Position numbers and translations under genes: made by a program
Shown: positions 20,084 through 31,572 of the stretch, one piece after another
Layout of the letters: each line of letters starts with the position of its first letter
Numbering within the stretch: position 1 is the stretch's first letter
Assembly (NCBI GenBank): GCA_009667805.1
Contig: CM019067.1
Location: 70,822,997-70,886,996 of the forward strand
Length of the DNA: 64,000 bases
Reading direction: 5' to 3'
DNA from: Leptobrachium leishanense
Taxonomy: Eukaryota > Chordata > Amphibia > Anura > Megophryidae
Notes under the pieces: generated by a model
The model's input: only the letters and a program-made list of their open reading frames with translations
Told to the model about the DNA's origin: nothing
The model's database searches: none

Positions 20084-22621
20084 AGTTATAATTCTGAACA
20101 AATTGCTTTTCTGTAGTGTAATTAATTAAGATAATAAAGCAGATATATGTAGCAATCCAAATAGGGTCCCTATCCCAACCTTGTCCTTGATTTAGCAGGT
20201 GTTTGGAAAAATATCAGTTAGTATTCACCAATAATTTTTTTCCAAAACAATCAGCTGATTCCAATGTATTTGGTCACAGACTAAATCCAAAAAATGTTCC
20301 TGTTTGAAGAACAAAATTGGGCCAGTAAAATACCTTAAAAAGCTAATTTTCAGTCAAAATTTGCAGCAATTTACAAATGACTCATTGATCACATTTTGTA
20401 ACTAAATCTCCATTATTTAATTTACCAAGTTACATGTTTTTAAAATCTTTTAACCTATACTATAAAGGTGTGCTGGGATTTTTCTATAGTTTGTACATTA
20501 TGCTTACAGGAAACATAGACGCGTCCTTAAATAATGCATGTTTAGGTGTGCGCAGCCATATTGGTTTTCTTATAATTAACTCCTGGGCACCAAGTGCAGA
20601 GTTTGAGTAACCCGTATCTGTAAATGCTTGGGTTTTTAAGTCTTCACGTTTTTGGAATCCTTCTGGAGGGGGGGACGCATGTGGCAGGGGGGCCATGAGA
20701 ACTGTGCCAGGAAGGAACAAGTCGGGACATTCTGCGGCGCACCAGTGAGGGACATACAGTACTGTGCTGCAACAGCTTGTTCATGTGCAGCATGTCCTGA
20801 GTGCAGTGTGTCCCTTGAGGAAGATGTACAATGGGAAGAATGGCAGGGGTGGCAAGAGGGGAGCAATGGAAGACTTGCAGCAAGTGGACACCATAACCAA
20901 AATGCTCTGAAAACTTCTGTTTTAGTAGCCTTGCAGTTTTGAAGGCCTGAAGCACCTAAGGCGTAGGGCCCTTAAGTTGCCTCTGATGCCAGGACGCAGG
21001 GAGGATTTTTCTAGAAGGTTTTGCAGCGCGTGAGGAGATTGAGCGGGAGAGGTGTGGGAGGAGTCGACAGGAGGGTACTTAAGGCGCGTGTGGAGAGGCT
21101 CTGCACGCCTTTTTCTCCTGAGGTAGAGCGGTTAAAATCCCAACCCTCCCACCCTGTTTTATTTAATTCCAGGTTGGGTTGGTTTTTTCGTTAGTACAGT
21201 ATTTTTGTTGGGCTCCTTTGTCACGGCGGGGGCTTGTAGGCAGTGCTGGCTAGGGGTTCCTTTTTAGTTAGGATAACTTTGGTCAGATGGTTGGAAGTTG
21301 GGAAGTTTTTTGGTGGTTGGTTGGTTTGGAGGTGTGTGGTGGTTGTGGGGAGTCCTTTTTCAGCACTGGGTTATTGTTTTAATTTTGGGATGGGAATGGT
21401 TATGTCATGGTGGTGGGTTATTGTGTGGAGTTTTAGCTGTGGCCTATATATAATAAATATATATATTATTCCACAGTTATGTGTTTGCGTATTTTTTGAG
21501 TATTTATTGTCTCCCTGCGTCCGAACCGGTCATCAGTAGGCGACTTATTAGAATTTCTGGTTGAGTGCTCAGTCTGTATAGATAGAATGAATATCAGATG
21601 ACTGACATTGTGGGAGAGGTTTGTCAGCTTTATCACCAGTCTCCACCTCCCCTACCCATAAATCATCGACATCTGGCACCTCTCCCACCTATCCCTTTCC
21701 TTTTTTGTCAACTCCTCAAAACATTGCTAAGCACTCATTTCTCTTACTAGGGGCCGAACCTGACCAAGATTTCTCGCTCACTTCAACAAACTTCTTTATC
21801 AAACATTTCCTACTACCCCATTAAACTATGGCTTTTGTCCCCAACCACAAATATAAAATCACAAGAGTTCGGCAGGAAGCAGCGATATGTTTCTTATCTG
21901 GATTAACATTTGGTTTGAAGAAATTTGGCTTCTTTGCACAAAAATTCTTTTAAGTGGACATTGCCATGGCAATACTTATTATCTTGCTTTACATCGGGCT
22001 CTTTACTGCCATAGAACTATAAAGAAGTCTCAAATCATGATTTCTTTATTAATAGCTTCCGTTAACATATTTCACTCTTCCACTTTGGGAAGAAATATCA
22101 ACTCAAACTTATGTAACAGGATGACTTGTTTTAAACTGTGTTAAATCCCAATCATCATGGTGATGATACATTGTATATTTTAGTTGGCTCAGTGCCTCCA
22201 ATCCATTTGATATCTCTTTAACCCATCTTTGAAATAAAGAAGAAGCAGATCTTGTCCTAGCAGAGAGAGATAGATAGACAATATATAAATACATATCGTA
22301 AAAAGATAAAAGATAACATTAAATATAAAGTGTTATGAAACCAGAATCTAACATTGTTATCTGTAGACTATACTTAAAAGCAAATAGGAGAGTAAGATAA
22401 TTTAATGGTAGTGAAACAACACACAAGCTCTTCCTGACATGTCGTTATTATTATTACAATCCTCCAAGCACACACATATATTGAAAACAAACATGTACTT
22501 ATTGCATGGCAATTTTTTTGATGAAGTCTTGGGGTAAGCAAGCATGAAAAAAAATTCACTTTTTAATGGGCCATCCCCAGAAAACAGTACCCAACATACC
22601 CACACTCAACATCTATGAGCA
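20084..22621. other. non-coding interval, partly GC-rich
   Basis: About 2.5 kb. 20640-21240 is GC-rich with purine-rich runs and could be a degenerate transposon or LTR. 21440-21465 is an AT-rich simple run. Small open frames are unsupported. I see no recognisable gene. Confidence 0.45.
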
Positions 22622-23085
22622 TATTTATTTATTTATTTATTTATTTATAAAGGATTTTACCAGGAAGGATACATTGAGATTTCTCTCGTTTTCAAGTATG
22701 TCCTGGGTTCAAGAACATTGAAGTGTTACAGTTACAGAAATACAAAGTAATACAATGCAAGATATTAAAAAAAACAACACAAATATACAGATTAACAGAA
22801 AAATATGTAGGAAATATAGTCACTAGGTTACATGTTTACAGGTGCATTCTGTATTGAGGTATGTTAGTAAGGAGCTTTTGAGTGACTTAAGACTGGGGGA
22901 AGATTTGATGATGTCTGGGAGGTTATTCCATAATTGTGGTGCTCTGTAGGAAAATGAGGACCGAGCCACTGTCTTTTTGTATTGTGGTATAGCAAGTAAG
23001 GTGCTGGTCCTGGATCGGAGGTTATAGGATGAGGGAGCTGCTGGGGGAAGCAGTCTATTCAGGTAGGGTGGCAGCTTCCCATATG
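22622..23085 (-). mobile_element. LINE copy B, strongly 5'-truncated
   Basis: The tail TTTA units are at 22622-22650, then the same 3' UTR as copies A and C, then the last part of the ORF (stop at 22823-22825; LPPYLNRLLPPAAP near 23060). Identity to copies A and C stops at about 23083 after CAGCTTCCCA. This is a typical 5' truncation by target-primed reverse transcription. Confidence 0.9.
22823..23083 (-). pseudogene. C-terminal fragment of the LINE ORF (copy B)
   Basis: About 87 codons with SSYNLRSRTSTL and SYRAPQLWNNLPD, ending TECTCKHVT and a stop. It matches the C-terminus of copies A and C. The upstream extension of the open frame beyond 23083 is flanking sequence. Confidence 0.88.
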
Positions 23086-23605
23086 ACTCTTTCACAATAC
23101 GTGTCCACATTTAAGTTCCATTACAATGATCCTTAGTCTAAAAAATAAAAAAAAACACAGCAAAAACACAGAAAATAGAATAAACATTTGGATATACAGA
23201 CAATAAATCTCAGAGATTCGTTTGCATGCTGTGTTCACTTTGAGGGGCCAAACAGAATTGTTATGCCATGGGTGTGAAAGAAAATAAAGTGCTGTTCCAA
23301 ATGTAGGTTTTAAATATTATTCTTCAGCAATTTACTTACACTTACTGGTGCGAGAAGATTTGTGCTTTCTGTCTTTTTCTACATGAAAGAGGCCAGGCTT
23401 TATACAGTGGTACCTCGGGTTCACGAACGCCCCTGTTCACGAACAATTCGGTTCACAACCAGGAAGTTCATCAACATTTTACCTCTGCTCACGAACTCCG
23501 CCTCGGGTTACGAACACGGATTGTGGTCGCAGATAGGGCTACTGTGAAGCTTTTTTGTGTGCTTTGTAGCACAGTACTGTTCAGTATTACTGTATTAAAT
23601 CCAGC

Positions 23606-24196
23606 ATGGCTCCCAAGAAAGTGCAGAACAAGTGTGGTGGGAAAAAGAAAGCGCAGAGAGGTGACAAGAACGTGCAGAGCGTTAATGAAGGTGAGAAGAA
23701 TGTGCAGAGCGTTAATGAAGGTGACGAGGATGTGCAGAGCATTAGTGAAGGTGACGAGGATGTGCAGAGTGTTATTGAAGGTGACAAGGATGTGCAGAGC
23801 ATTATTGAAGGTGACGAGGATGTGCAGAGCGTTATTGAAGGTGACAACGATGTGCAGAGCGTTATTGAAGGTGACGAGGGTGTGCAGAGCGTTATTGAAG
23901 GTGACGAGGATGTGCGGAGGGTTATTGAAGGTGACAAGGATGTGCAGAGCATTATTGAAGGTGACGAGGATGTGCAGAGCGTTATTGAAGGTGACAAGGA
24001 TGTGCAGAGCATTATTGAAGGTAACGAGGATATGCAGAGCGTTATTGAAGGTGACAAGGATGTGCAGAGCAAGAATGGTGGTAAAAAGAAAGTGGAGAGG
24101 GTAACAAGAAAGTGCAGAGCAAGAATGGTAACAAGAAGGTTTCAAAACATATTTTTGTGGTTAAATTTTTTTCCCATATGGTTCAGAACGGATTAA
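23606..24196 (+). CDS. repeat-expanded remnant of a Tigger-like transposase N-terminus
   Basis: 196 codons. Residues 1-25 are basic and the rest is mostly a decapeptide (VIEGDEDVQS type, acidic) repeated about 13 times, ending in a basic KNGGKKKVERVTRKCR stretch. There is no DNA-binding helix-turn-helix and no DDE domain. With a unit of 30 bp, several other frames also stay open. Whether it is expressed cannot be judged. Confidence 0.4.
   Translation: MAPKKVQNKCGGKKKAQRGDKNVQSVNEGEKNVQSVNEGDEDVQSISEGDEDVQSVIEGDKDVQSIIEGDEDVQSVIEGDNDVQSVIEGDEGVQSVIEGDEDVRRVIEGDKDVQSIIEGDEDVQSVIEGDKDVQSIIEGNEDMQSVIEGDKDVQSKNGGKKKVERVTRKCRARMVTRRFQNIFLWLNFFPIWFRTD
23672..24091. repeat. 30-bp minisatellite, 14 units
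   Basis: GTGCAGAGC recurs every 30 bp at 23672, 23702 and so on to 24062. The unit is GTGCAGAGCGTTATTGAAGG plus ten bases. Confidence 0.96.
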
Positions 24197-24430
24197 CCTG
24201 ATTTACATTGAACCCTATGGGAAAATGTGATTCAGTTCACAACCAAAAATCGGTTCACGACCATGTTCGAAGGTTTCAGAACGGATTAACCTGATTTACA
24301 TTGAACTCTATGGGAAAATATGATTCGGTTCACAACCAAAAATCGGTTCGCGACCATGTTCGGAGGGGTCAGAATGGATTAACCTGATTTACATTGAACC
24401 CTATGGGAAAATGGGATTCGGTTCAAGACC
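24184..24430. repeat. 93-bp tandem repeat, about 2.7 copies
   Basis: CAGAACGGATTAACCTG recurs at 24184, 24277 and (one change) 24370. Each unit also carries the GTTCACGACC-like sequence related to the terminal repeat, so terminal-repeat-like segments have been amplified. Confidence 0.88.
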
Positions 24431-24491
24431 AATTTGGTTCGTGACCAGAGTCGTAGAACCAATTAAGTTCGTGAACCGAGGGACCACTGTA

Positions 24492-25750
24492 TATTTTTTT
24501 TATAGTATTGAAATCCAATACTTTAAGTCTTGATTCTATTCTATTTAAACATAATGGGTAATTTCTCCAAATAAGACATTTTAAAATTTGTGTTTTCACA
24601 ACCACAATTGTTTCTGTGAATCTCCCACTCATTTTCTAACATGCCATTTTTCACCCTCCTGTCAAAGTCAGTGGCAACATCATGCACACTAGCAATTCAA
24701 TAGTTATCCTCAAAGAGTTTCTACTTAGAACTATGTATTTTAGTGAAATTAAACTATATATAATTTTCATGTGACTCCATGGAGCCGGATATTAGTATCC
24801 ACATGTTTTGAATAACAATCATATATTTTATCTTTAGAGGGACATTCTTTAATTTATTTTACATTTTTATGGTGAGCTGAGTTTTTTCCTGCCACCCCGA
24901 CACAGGAGTCTGGGCAGGCTGATTCAGCCTTCCAAAGTGGATGGCTCAGCTTTATGCATTGCTTTCCAGCCAATGGCTCTCAAAAGTCGTCATTTGTTAA
25001 AAAGTATCAGATTATGAAATATAATGACCACCATATAATGGGTCTCTTCAGTTAAAGTCCTCAGCGCATTTTTTTTTTTTTTACAAAAGCACCATGAACA
25101 TCACAATTTAAAAAAAGGATACTATAGGCATTAAAAATTTACTTCTTCTGACCTGTACTCTGGTGCAACCCCCCATCCTATTAATATATATATATATATA
25201 TATATCAAATGTAAAAGCCTAAAGGATTATTTTAGCGTAACAGAGTAAAAATAAATCAGTCTACATATATATACAGCTTAACTTTCAGTGGATTTTAGGA
25301 TTAGTTCGATGAATCCTGACACTTGGCACATCATTCTTTCCTTTAAAGGGAAAAAAGAGCAAAAGAATATTCATGCTTTTCAAAAAGCTCCCTGAAGAAA
25401 ATCTGTTGAAAAACTGACTGCAAATGCATATCTGTATTGTCCCAAAAGTGATTGACTAAACCCCTAGGCAGGATGTAATCAGGACTGTTGAAGACTTTAC
25501 TATGAAATAAAGAAATGTAATCGCTCGACAAGACCTTCTGGAATTACAGCATTTCCCACTATGATAAAAGACAGAGGTTAGTCTTTGATTTACATATCTT
25601 TCAGAGTGAAGTAGTCAAACAACAATATCATGCTTAGAGGTTGGGGGTTTTTTTTTTTACTACCTTTGCATGCGTAAGTGGGGTATAATGGTTATCGGTT
25701 TTAATAGTAAATATGTCTCTTAGGTTTTTGGAGATATTTCTATTGTGATA
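24492..25750. other. AT-rich non-coding interval
   Basis: Contains an A/T homopolymer area at 25069-25082 and a (TA)n run at 25180-25206. The open minus-strand frame 25343-25531 has no recognised domain and I do not call it. No other feature is supported. Confidence 0.45.
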
Positions 25751-25752
25751 TA

Positions 25753-26090
25753 CAGTTAGGTCCATATATATTTGGACACAGGCACAAGTTTAGTTTTTCA
25801 GGTATTTACCAAAACATATTCAAGCTATATAATGGATATGGGCTGAAATTGAGGGTATGTACATCCAAATTGGAGGAAGGGTTTAGGAATTACAGCTCTT
25901 AAGAGTAGCCATCCCCTTTTTCAAAAGACCAAAGTAACTGGACAATTGAATCAAAAGCTGTTTCATGGCCAGGTGTGGACTAGTCCTTCATTATTTCTTC
26001 ACCAATTAAGCAGGTAAAAGGTCTGGAGTTGATTTTAAGTGAAGTATTTCTATTTGGAATCTATTGCTGTGAACCTACATCATGCGTTCA
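25753..26090 (+). mobile_element. Tc1/mariner left-end fragment
   Basis: Preceded by TA, it begins CAGTTAGGTCCATATATATT, a well-known Tc1-like terminal motif in frogs and fish, and continues with non-coding leader sequence. I find no matching right end within the next several kilobases, so it is a truncated copy. The right limit is approximate. Confidence 0.6.
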
Positions 26091-26812
26091 AAGGAGTTGT
26101 CCATGCAAGTGAAACTGAGCCACTGTAGCAAGCAGCTGCTTGAGTCGGAAAACTTGAGAGCCGATTACAGATGCCGGCAGTAGCATTGAGCACTACCGCT
26201 GGCTTCAGCTCCTGGAGTCCATAGGATTCCATGGAGTGAAGTGCGACCCCCTGTGGATGGACACCATGTTTTTCTCTGTCTTCACTTCTTCATGTCCAGA
26301 GGAGGTGGATCATGCTGCCCTTTGCGCTGTGAGATCAGTATGGAATATTTTAAGCTTTTCAAATTTAAGCGTTGAGTGATTTTGTAAATGCAAAATGTAA
26401 ATGCAAAATCACTAAACACCAGGGTTTGAAATATGGCATTGGTTTCTGAATACCGACTTGAGCCAAGAGGAGCTACGTTGGATTAGGTCATTCTTTATTG
26501 GCTAGATGCGAATTAACAGCCCTTTTGCAAAGTGCAGGGGCTGCTAATTTACAGTGAAACACAAACAGAGCTTGTGAGTCTTTTGGAATAGTGGTTTGAG
26601 CCGTTGTAAATAAAACCTCTAGACAATGGTTTAACGTCTCAGGGCTTTATTCCATAGTTGGTGTTATTGTAGCATCTCAATATATAATCGTTAGCACTAA
26701 AATTAGGAAGTTTAGCGTCTGGCATCGATATTCCTTAGTTAACAATACAGTCGGGTGAAATCAGTGGTTCACAGCTTGCGTGAGTTTACTTTAATTTGCA
26801 TCTTCTGTACAT
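26091..26812. other. non-coding interval, nothing identified
   Basis: Mixed sequence that may include the decayed transposase region of the preceding Tc1 fragment (the start at 26080-26110 looks like its 5' coding part). No intact frame and no repeat are visible. Confidence 0.35.
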
Positions 26813-27137
26813 AACATGCGGAGTGCAATCTCATTTGTATTTAAAAGGAAACAAAATAGCAAAACAAGAGGACATAGTCTTAGATTAGAGGGGCAAAGGT
26901 TTAAAAGTAACATCAGAAAGCATTATTTTACTGAGAGGGTGGTGGATACATGGAACAGTCTTCCAGTTGAAGTGGTAGAGGCCAAAACAGTAATTGAATT
27001 TAAGCAAGCATGGGATAGGCATAAGGCTATCCTAAACAAAAGATAAATCCAGGTAAAGTATCCATGTAATTGGGCAGACTAGATGGGCCGAAAGGTTCTT
27101 ATCTGCCGACATTTTTCTATGTTTCTATGTTTCTATT
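26813..27137 (+). mobile_element. CR1-like LINE 3' end
   Basis: 76 codons at 26816-27046 end with VVDTWNSLPVEVVEAKTVI, the C-terminal signature of CR1-like ORF2, followed by a stop, a short 3' UTR (CAGACTAGATGGGCCGAAAG) and a tail of TTTCTATG units at 27112-27137. An 8-bp tail repeat of this type is characteristic of CR1. It is 5'-truncated. Confidence 0.82.
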
Positions 27138-28497
27138 TTAGCATCTCGACAAGTGAGGTATTACGAACGGCTGGCGCAAATTACCATCAGGATGTGAAAG
27201 ACAACATTTTAACAACCCCTAAAAGCTGGTGTTAAATTATTCTGCAAATGCAAAATCATGTATCATGATCCAAAAGCCCCCCTAAAAATACCATACTTAC
27301 CTCTCATCCCATGGCAAAAAGGGTGGGCCCAAATCGGCCACTTCTTGTCCCAGGGAGCAGAGTTAAACTGGGAACAAATAGTTCCTAGTCTCCCTACCAG
27401 TAAGCAATTCTACAGGTATCAGGCAGGTTAACAAAGTGGTGAGATAAAACCTTCCATGAAATAAGCACAGATTTTACGGATTAGCGTCTCCATGTTAGTG
27501 TCTAGAATGGAAAAGGGCCCTCAATTGAAATAGAGTTAAAGGTGTCAAAAGCTCAAGTACCTATACAGTTATAAAGTATATTACTTGCCTAAGCAACATA
27601 GACCCTTATCCTGTAGCTGTAAATGCTTTTACTTCTCAGTTCATTATATTAAATGTAGTGGTTTTCCAGATACATTTTATTACAAAATATTAAAAAGGAC
27701 ATGTGTGCCATTAAAAACGTGCAGTGCCTTTTGAATGAGCCAGTAGTCTCATTCAGCAGCCATAAAAGCAAGTAAATATTTTTTCATTTTTACATGCTTT
27801 TCTTTCTTGGCATTCTCCACATCCTCCTCAGGAGACACCTGAAGCTAACCAGTGTGTATTCTGTGGAATGCATAAGAAATGCACTGAGCATGTGCGACTG
27901 AGTTGCTCCTCCTCCCTCCTGCACTGTGAGCTGAGGGGAGGGTGGGGCGGAGTACAATTCCAATCTGCAACTCTTTCACTCCCAGCTACTGCAGAGACAG
28001 AGAAGGAAAGAAATCAATAAACGCTGGGAGAGAAAGAGACAGCAGAGAGACAGCAAGATAAAGTAGCAAGACAGCGTGCACACAAGAGAAAGACAGCACA
28101 AGAAAGAGTGTGAGAGTGAGTGACCTGTGAGGGAGTTTGAATGAGACAGTATGTAAACCTTGAAAGAGCGTAAGTGAACGCGTCAGTGAGTGAGTCTGTG
28201 TGTATGTGAGAGAAAATCAGTAGTTTAGTGAGCAAGTTAGCGGGTGAGTGTGTGACCGAGTGCATGAGTCAGCGAGGACTGTGTCTTGCTTTCACAGTTG
28301 CAGAAATGCTAAAATTCAGTTCCTCAGCTTCCCCTGTCTGAGGTCCTGAGTGTGCACAGGGTTTCACATGCACAGCTTGTGCTAATTCATGTGAAGCTTT
28401 GATGGGTGGAGTAGTGGGCAGAGAATATACAGGAGGTGGGAGCTGAAAAAACACCCCTAGCTGAGGGGCGTGGCCAGAGAAGATGAAATGACAGAGT
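27138..28497. other. non-coding interval with a purine-rich stretch
   Basis: 27990-28270 is a long degenerate GA/GTGA-rich purine tract on the plus strand. Around 27900-27960 there is a GC-rich segment. The rest is AT-rich and unassigned. I see no exon. Confidence 0.45.
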
Positions 28498-28773
28498 TTA
28501 ACCCCTTAAGGATGGGCAAGCGTTGCCCGTCGGGTGAGGGTTAACGCCCACGAGATTTCACCGCCAGGTGCTACAGCTAGCCTCTGATTTACCCCGCCCC
28601 GCAGCTGACGTACATCATTGGCTGCAGTGGGGCATCTCTTTGCAGCTAACAGTGCACGGCACAGCTGCAGGGAGGGGCCAAGGCAGCCCACTGTAGTCAC
28701 AGTACGCCCCGCATCTTCAAGTCCTACCCACCGCGTGGACAGCATGGTACGTCACGAGGCAGGGAAGCATTAA
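28498..28773. mobile_element. TTAA MITE, GC-rich interior
   Basis: Begins TTAACCCCTTAAGGATGGGC. A right TTAA occurs at 28770-28773. The interior has hairpin-forming GC-rich sequence (for example CAGTGGGGCATC). The left end belongs to the same general class as 18840-20083. The right terminal repeat is poorly preserved, so the end is tentative. Confidence 0.5.
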
Positions 28774-28892
28774 AGTAAGGAAATAAAAAAACAATTTCAC
28801 ATTCTTAGAACTTTTATTGATTTATTCTAGTTTGTCTATTGGCATAAAAGTGTTTAGAAAAGAGGGTTGTGACAGTCCTTTAGATCGATGGG

Positions 28893-29123
28893 GCCATTAC
28901 AGGGACAACTGCTCCTTATGAAAATCCCTTGTGCACCCCTTGCTCGAGGTGCCTAGAGAGGTGTCAGCTATATCCTCCTGATGAGGCCTAATGAGGCCGA
29001 AATGATCTTCGAGGGTTGCTGCACCTCTCGTGCAGGGATGACACCTTGGCATTTCAGTACTGGCCACCCTTTCTGGGGGATTGCAGTCTGATTTTCATAT
29101 GGAGCAGTTGTCCCTGTAATGGC
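28893..29123 (+). mobile_element. 231-bp inverted-repeat element with a hammerhead ribozyme in the middle
   Basis: GCCATTACAGGGACAACTGC begins a 34-bp left arm (28893-28926) whose reverse complement is the right arm (29090-29123) with one mismatch. Between the arms, 28956-29029 folds as a type I hammerhead. Transcribed from the plus strand, the whole unit would form a rod with the ribozyme at its apex. I find no clear target-site duplication. The family is unrelated in sequence to the hammerhead repeats at 36 and 56 kb. Confidence 0.7.
28956..29029 (+). ncRNA. hammerhead ribozyme, type I, weak helix III
   Basis: Core CTGATGA at 28978-28984; helix II GGCC/GGCC (28985-28988 and 28995-28998) with loop TAATGA; GAAA at 28999-29002; U16.1-C17 at 29009-29010. 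Helix I pairs 28972-28977 with 29011-29016, then AGC with GCT (28966-28968 and 29018-29020), then GAGAGGTG with CACCTCTC (28956-28963 and 29022-29029), separated by small internal loops. Helix III (29002-29009) has a T-T mismatch, so cleavage may be reduced. The predicted cut is after 29010. Confidence 0.72.
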
Positions 29124-29332
29124 ACAATCAAACTAAAGCATTGTGAGACCTGAGCGGGCCCCGCCATAGAACAGGCCACTTTCTAGACATGCATGTATGT
29201 CCCTTTACGTTATGCAGAAGATGATGTTAATACATAAATTATTTTGATGATTGTAACATAACAAATCAGGAATTTATGGGAAAAATCATATAGAAAATAT
29301 TTGGACACTCCTCAATTACTATCAGTGTAATT

Positions 29333-30178
29333 CAAAGAGATCCGAATTGCTTGAGAAAGGTAACTTGGCTTTCTTGGCCATTCGGCTATCCAGAGAGCAG
29401 GCAATTTGCCAAATCCTGGTGAATTGCCTGCACATACGGTGTCTGTTCGAGGGCAGTGAAATCCCCATGAAAAAGCACTGCTTCAGTTATTCAGAGAACA
29501 CAAACCAGCAGTGAAAGGTTCCCCTAATGCCCTGCCATTCGGTGGTTTCATTCGTCAGGCTTATTCAGGAGAATCCCATAGGCTTCAATGTTAAAAATAT
29601 TCCCGTTTTAATTCAATATCTTATAAACTGTTCATTATAAAAATCTGCAGTAAAAAGTCTCTTTATTTATAGATTTTTTTAGGATATTTTAAGCATTTTT
29701 TTTAAAAAAAGTCAGATTTTCTTTTTTTTAACTTTACTTATTTTTTTCTGTAACAGCCCTTTTTATTATCATTCCCTGGACCTCATATGTAAATTTCAGA
29801 CATTTTCGCTCAGTAGTTTCTTTGCAAACAGCGTTACACTTTTCAATCATTCAAGCAAACTGTTTTGCTCATTTATTCACTACCTCTTCTGTGGTGTCGG
29901 CTTTTTCCAGCGGCTTCGCTGCGTGTGATCGGCTCCTGCTCGGGTTTTTCCGGCGTCTTCGACGGGTTAATCCAGATGTTTTTACGGGTTTTCGGCGTGC
30001 ATTCGCCGGGTTTTTCGGCGGGTTTTCCGCAGCTTTTCCCTGCTCTTCGACGGCCCTGTGCTGCTTGCTGAATACACCACAGGGTAGCCGAAATGGGAAA
30101 GACGATTTGCACCGAATTGAAGAGAACGATAAGTCACCGAACGTGCGGTGACTTTTCGAATCTCTTTGAATAACCCTG
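29333..30178. mobile_element. MITE with TA-type inverted ends
   Basis: Left end CAGTGTAATTCAAAGAGATC and right end GATTCG... read in reverse complement CAGGGTTATTCAAAGAGATT share about 22 of 26 positions. TA follows the right end at 30179-30180. Short open frames inside (29822-30151) are G/C-biased and show no transposase motif. It is a Tc1/mariner-type MITE or a deleted transposon. Confidence 0.6.
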
Positions 30179-30180
30179 TA

Positions 30181-31177
30181 TATAATCTTTGATATTACGG
30201 TGAAAATTAAATTCTTATGCCTGGACAAATTGGAACCTAGATAATGACAGACAGATAGACAGATAGATAACCATAGATGCTGTAATAGGTTACAGATTCA
30301 TCTAGCGCTTACAGATTAAAATGTATGCACACAAGAAACACACATTGAAGGGCGTCCTACTGTGGCCTCCAATTTGTCTAATTGATGTAAGAAAAGGTAA
30401 TCCCTCAGCTCCCTTATTAATAGACTCCGCCGAGTTTCGTTTTTTGAATCTAAGTGGAGCCCTAAGCTCTGCATTCACCTTCACCTACACATCTGCTCTA
30501 CTTTCATTTTCAGAGAGCCACAAAATGAAATGTTATGGTCTCCTTTGTATTAAGGAGTCTCCTGATAAAACAGATATATTCATGCTTAAAATATGAATAT
30601 ATAATAAAGCCCGATTAGCAGCATATTAGATGCCATATGTAAGACCTTGGCCGGGGAAAGGACAGCCTGTTTCAATTGAGTGGTCGCTCATGTGACTAGA
30701 AAGAATGAAAAAAGCAAATAACCTAAACTTGTGTCTTTGGCATAATACATTACAATATAATAAGAGAAGATAAGGCACTTTATCATTTTTTTATCCATGC
30801 TTTTACTTTGGGGTTAATTTGCAGAAAAACAAGTGATATTTTTCATTGTCAACTCAGTAGCATTATTTTTCACAATTGCTATTAATTCCCATGCAAAATA
30901 TTTCTTGTAAAACATAAAAATATCAATGTAATTTTCCCACAGGTCAATAAAATGAGTTTTCCTGGTTAATAAGACAGCAAAATTGGCAAAATTGCTTTAT
31001 GAATAAAGATTGATTTTTGATCTACACTAACAATTCTCACAATGATCCAGCCAGGAATTGAAACATGTTTTTCTTTTAACTGTTTCTTTGAAATAATATA
31101 TTACAATATAACAAAAAAGTACTTTTTTAGGAATGTATATAAAACTGATTTAAATTATACGCTGCCATTTCCACATA
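30181..31177. other. AT-rich non-coding interval
   Basis: About 1 kb. A small GATA-like simple run lies at 30247-30270. The open frame 30321-30596 has no recognised domain. Nothing else is supported. Confidence 0.45.
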
Positions 31178-31570
31178 TAGGTTGGGCGCCCTTATCCGCA
31201 ATTTTAAAATCTGGAAGATGTCAAATTTTTGGAGCCTTCCAGATTTTAGTTCTACCTGCGACACTGAGGACGGGTCCTGCTGCTCGGAGATGTGAATCTG
31301 ACAGCTACAGCAGATTAAAGCATATGCTGGGGGACTCTTTGCAGCCCCAGCATGGGAAACTCCCAGCGTGTGACATGCTGCACAGAGACATGTTGATCCT
31401 GCACCAGCATGACCCTTGAAAACAGCTACCCAGCTCTCCAAACACGGCTCTCCTGCTGCAACTCACTTCTCTCTCAGATATTGTATTCTGCTGGATTCCA
31501 AAATCTGGAAGAATATGAAATCCAGAATGGTCGGAATCCTGAGAATTCCAGATAAGAGATGCTCAACCTG
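31178..31570. mobile_element. MER2/Tigger-like MITE
   Basis: The left end TAGGTTGGGCGCCCTTATCC and right end (reverse complement) CAGGTTGAGCATCTCTTATC are related. Both are flanked by TA (31176-31177 and 31571-31572). The ends resemble the Tigger family MER2. Phrases near both ends (AATCTGGAA) are also inverted. No coding capacity. Confidence 0.7.
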
Positions 31571-31572
31571 TA

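Larger units (their letters stand above)
23405..24489 (+). mobile_element. Tigger/pogo-like transposon with a coding minisatellite
   Basis: The ends are CAGTGGTACCTCGGGTTCA and, at the right, TGAACCGAGGGACCACTG, flanked by TA at 23403-23404 and 24490-24491. A TA target and CAGTGG ends fit the Tc1/mariner superfamily, Tigger/pogo branch. Inside, ATG at 23606 begins MAPKKVQNKCGGKKK, which resembles the basic N-terminus of Tigger-type transposases, and then runs into 14 units of a 30-bp repeat. The catalytic core is missing. A 93-bp tandem repeat fills the right third. Confidence 0.75.

Noticed and set aside
25343..25531. 62-codon minus-strand frame
   Set aside because: It looks somewhat protein-like but has no recognised domain, no convincing splice sites and no repeat link.
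29822..30151. Open frame within the MITE at 29333-30178
   Set aside because: The frame is a product of GC-skewed repeats; no transposase motif is visible.
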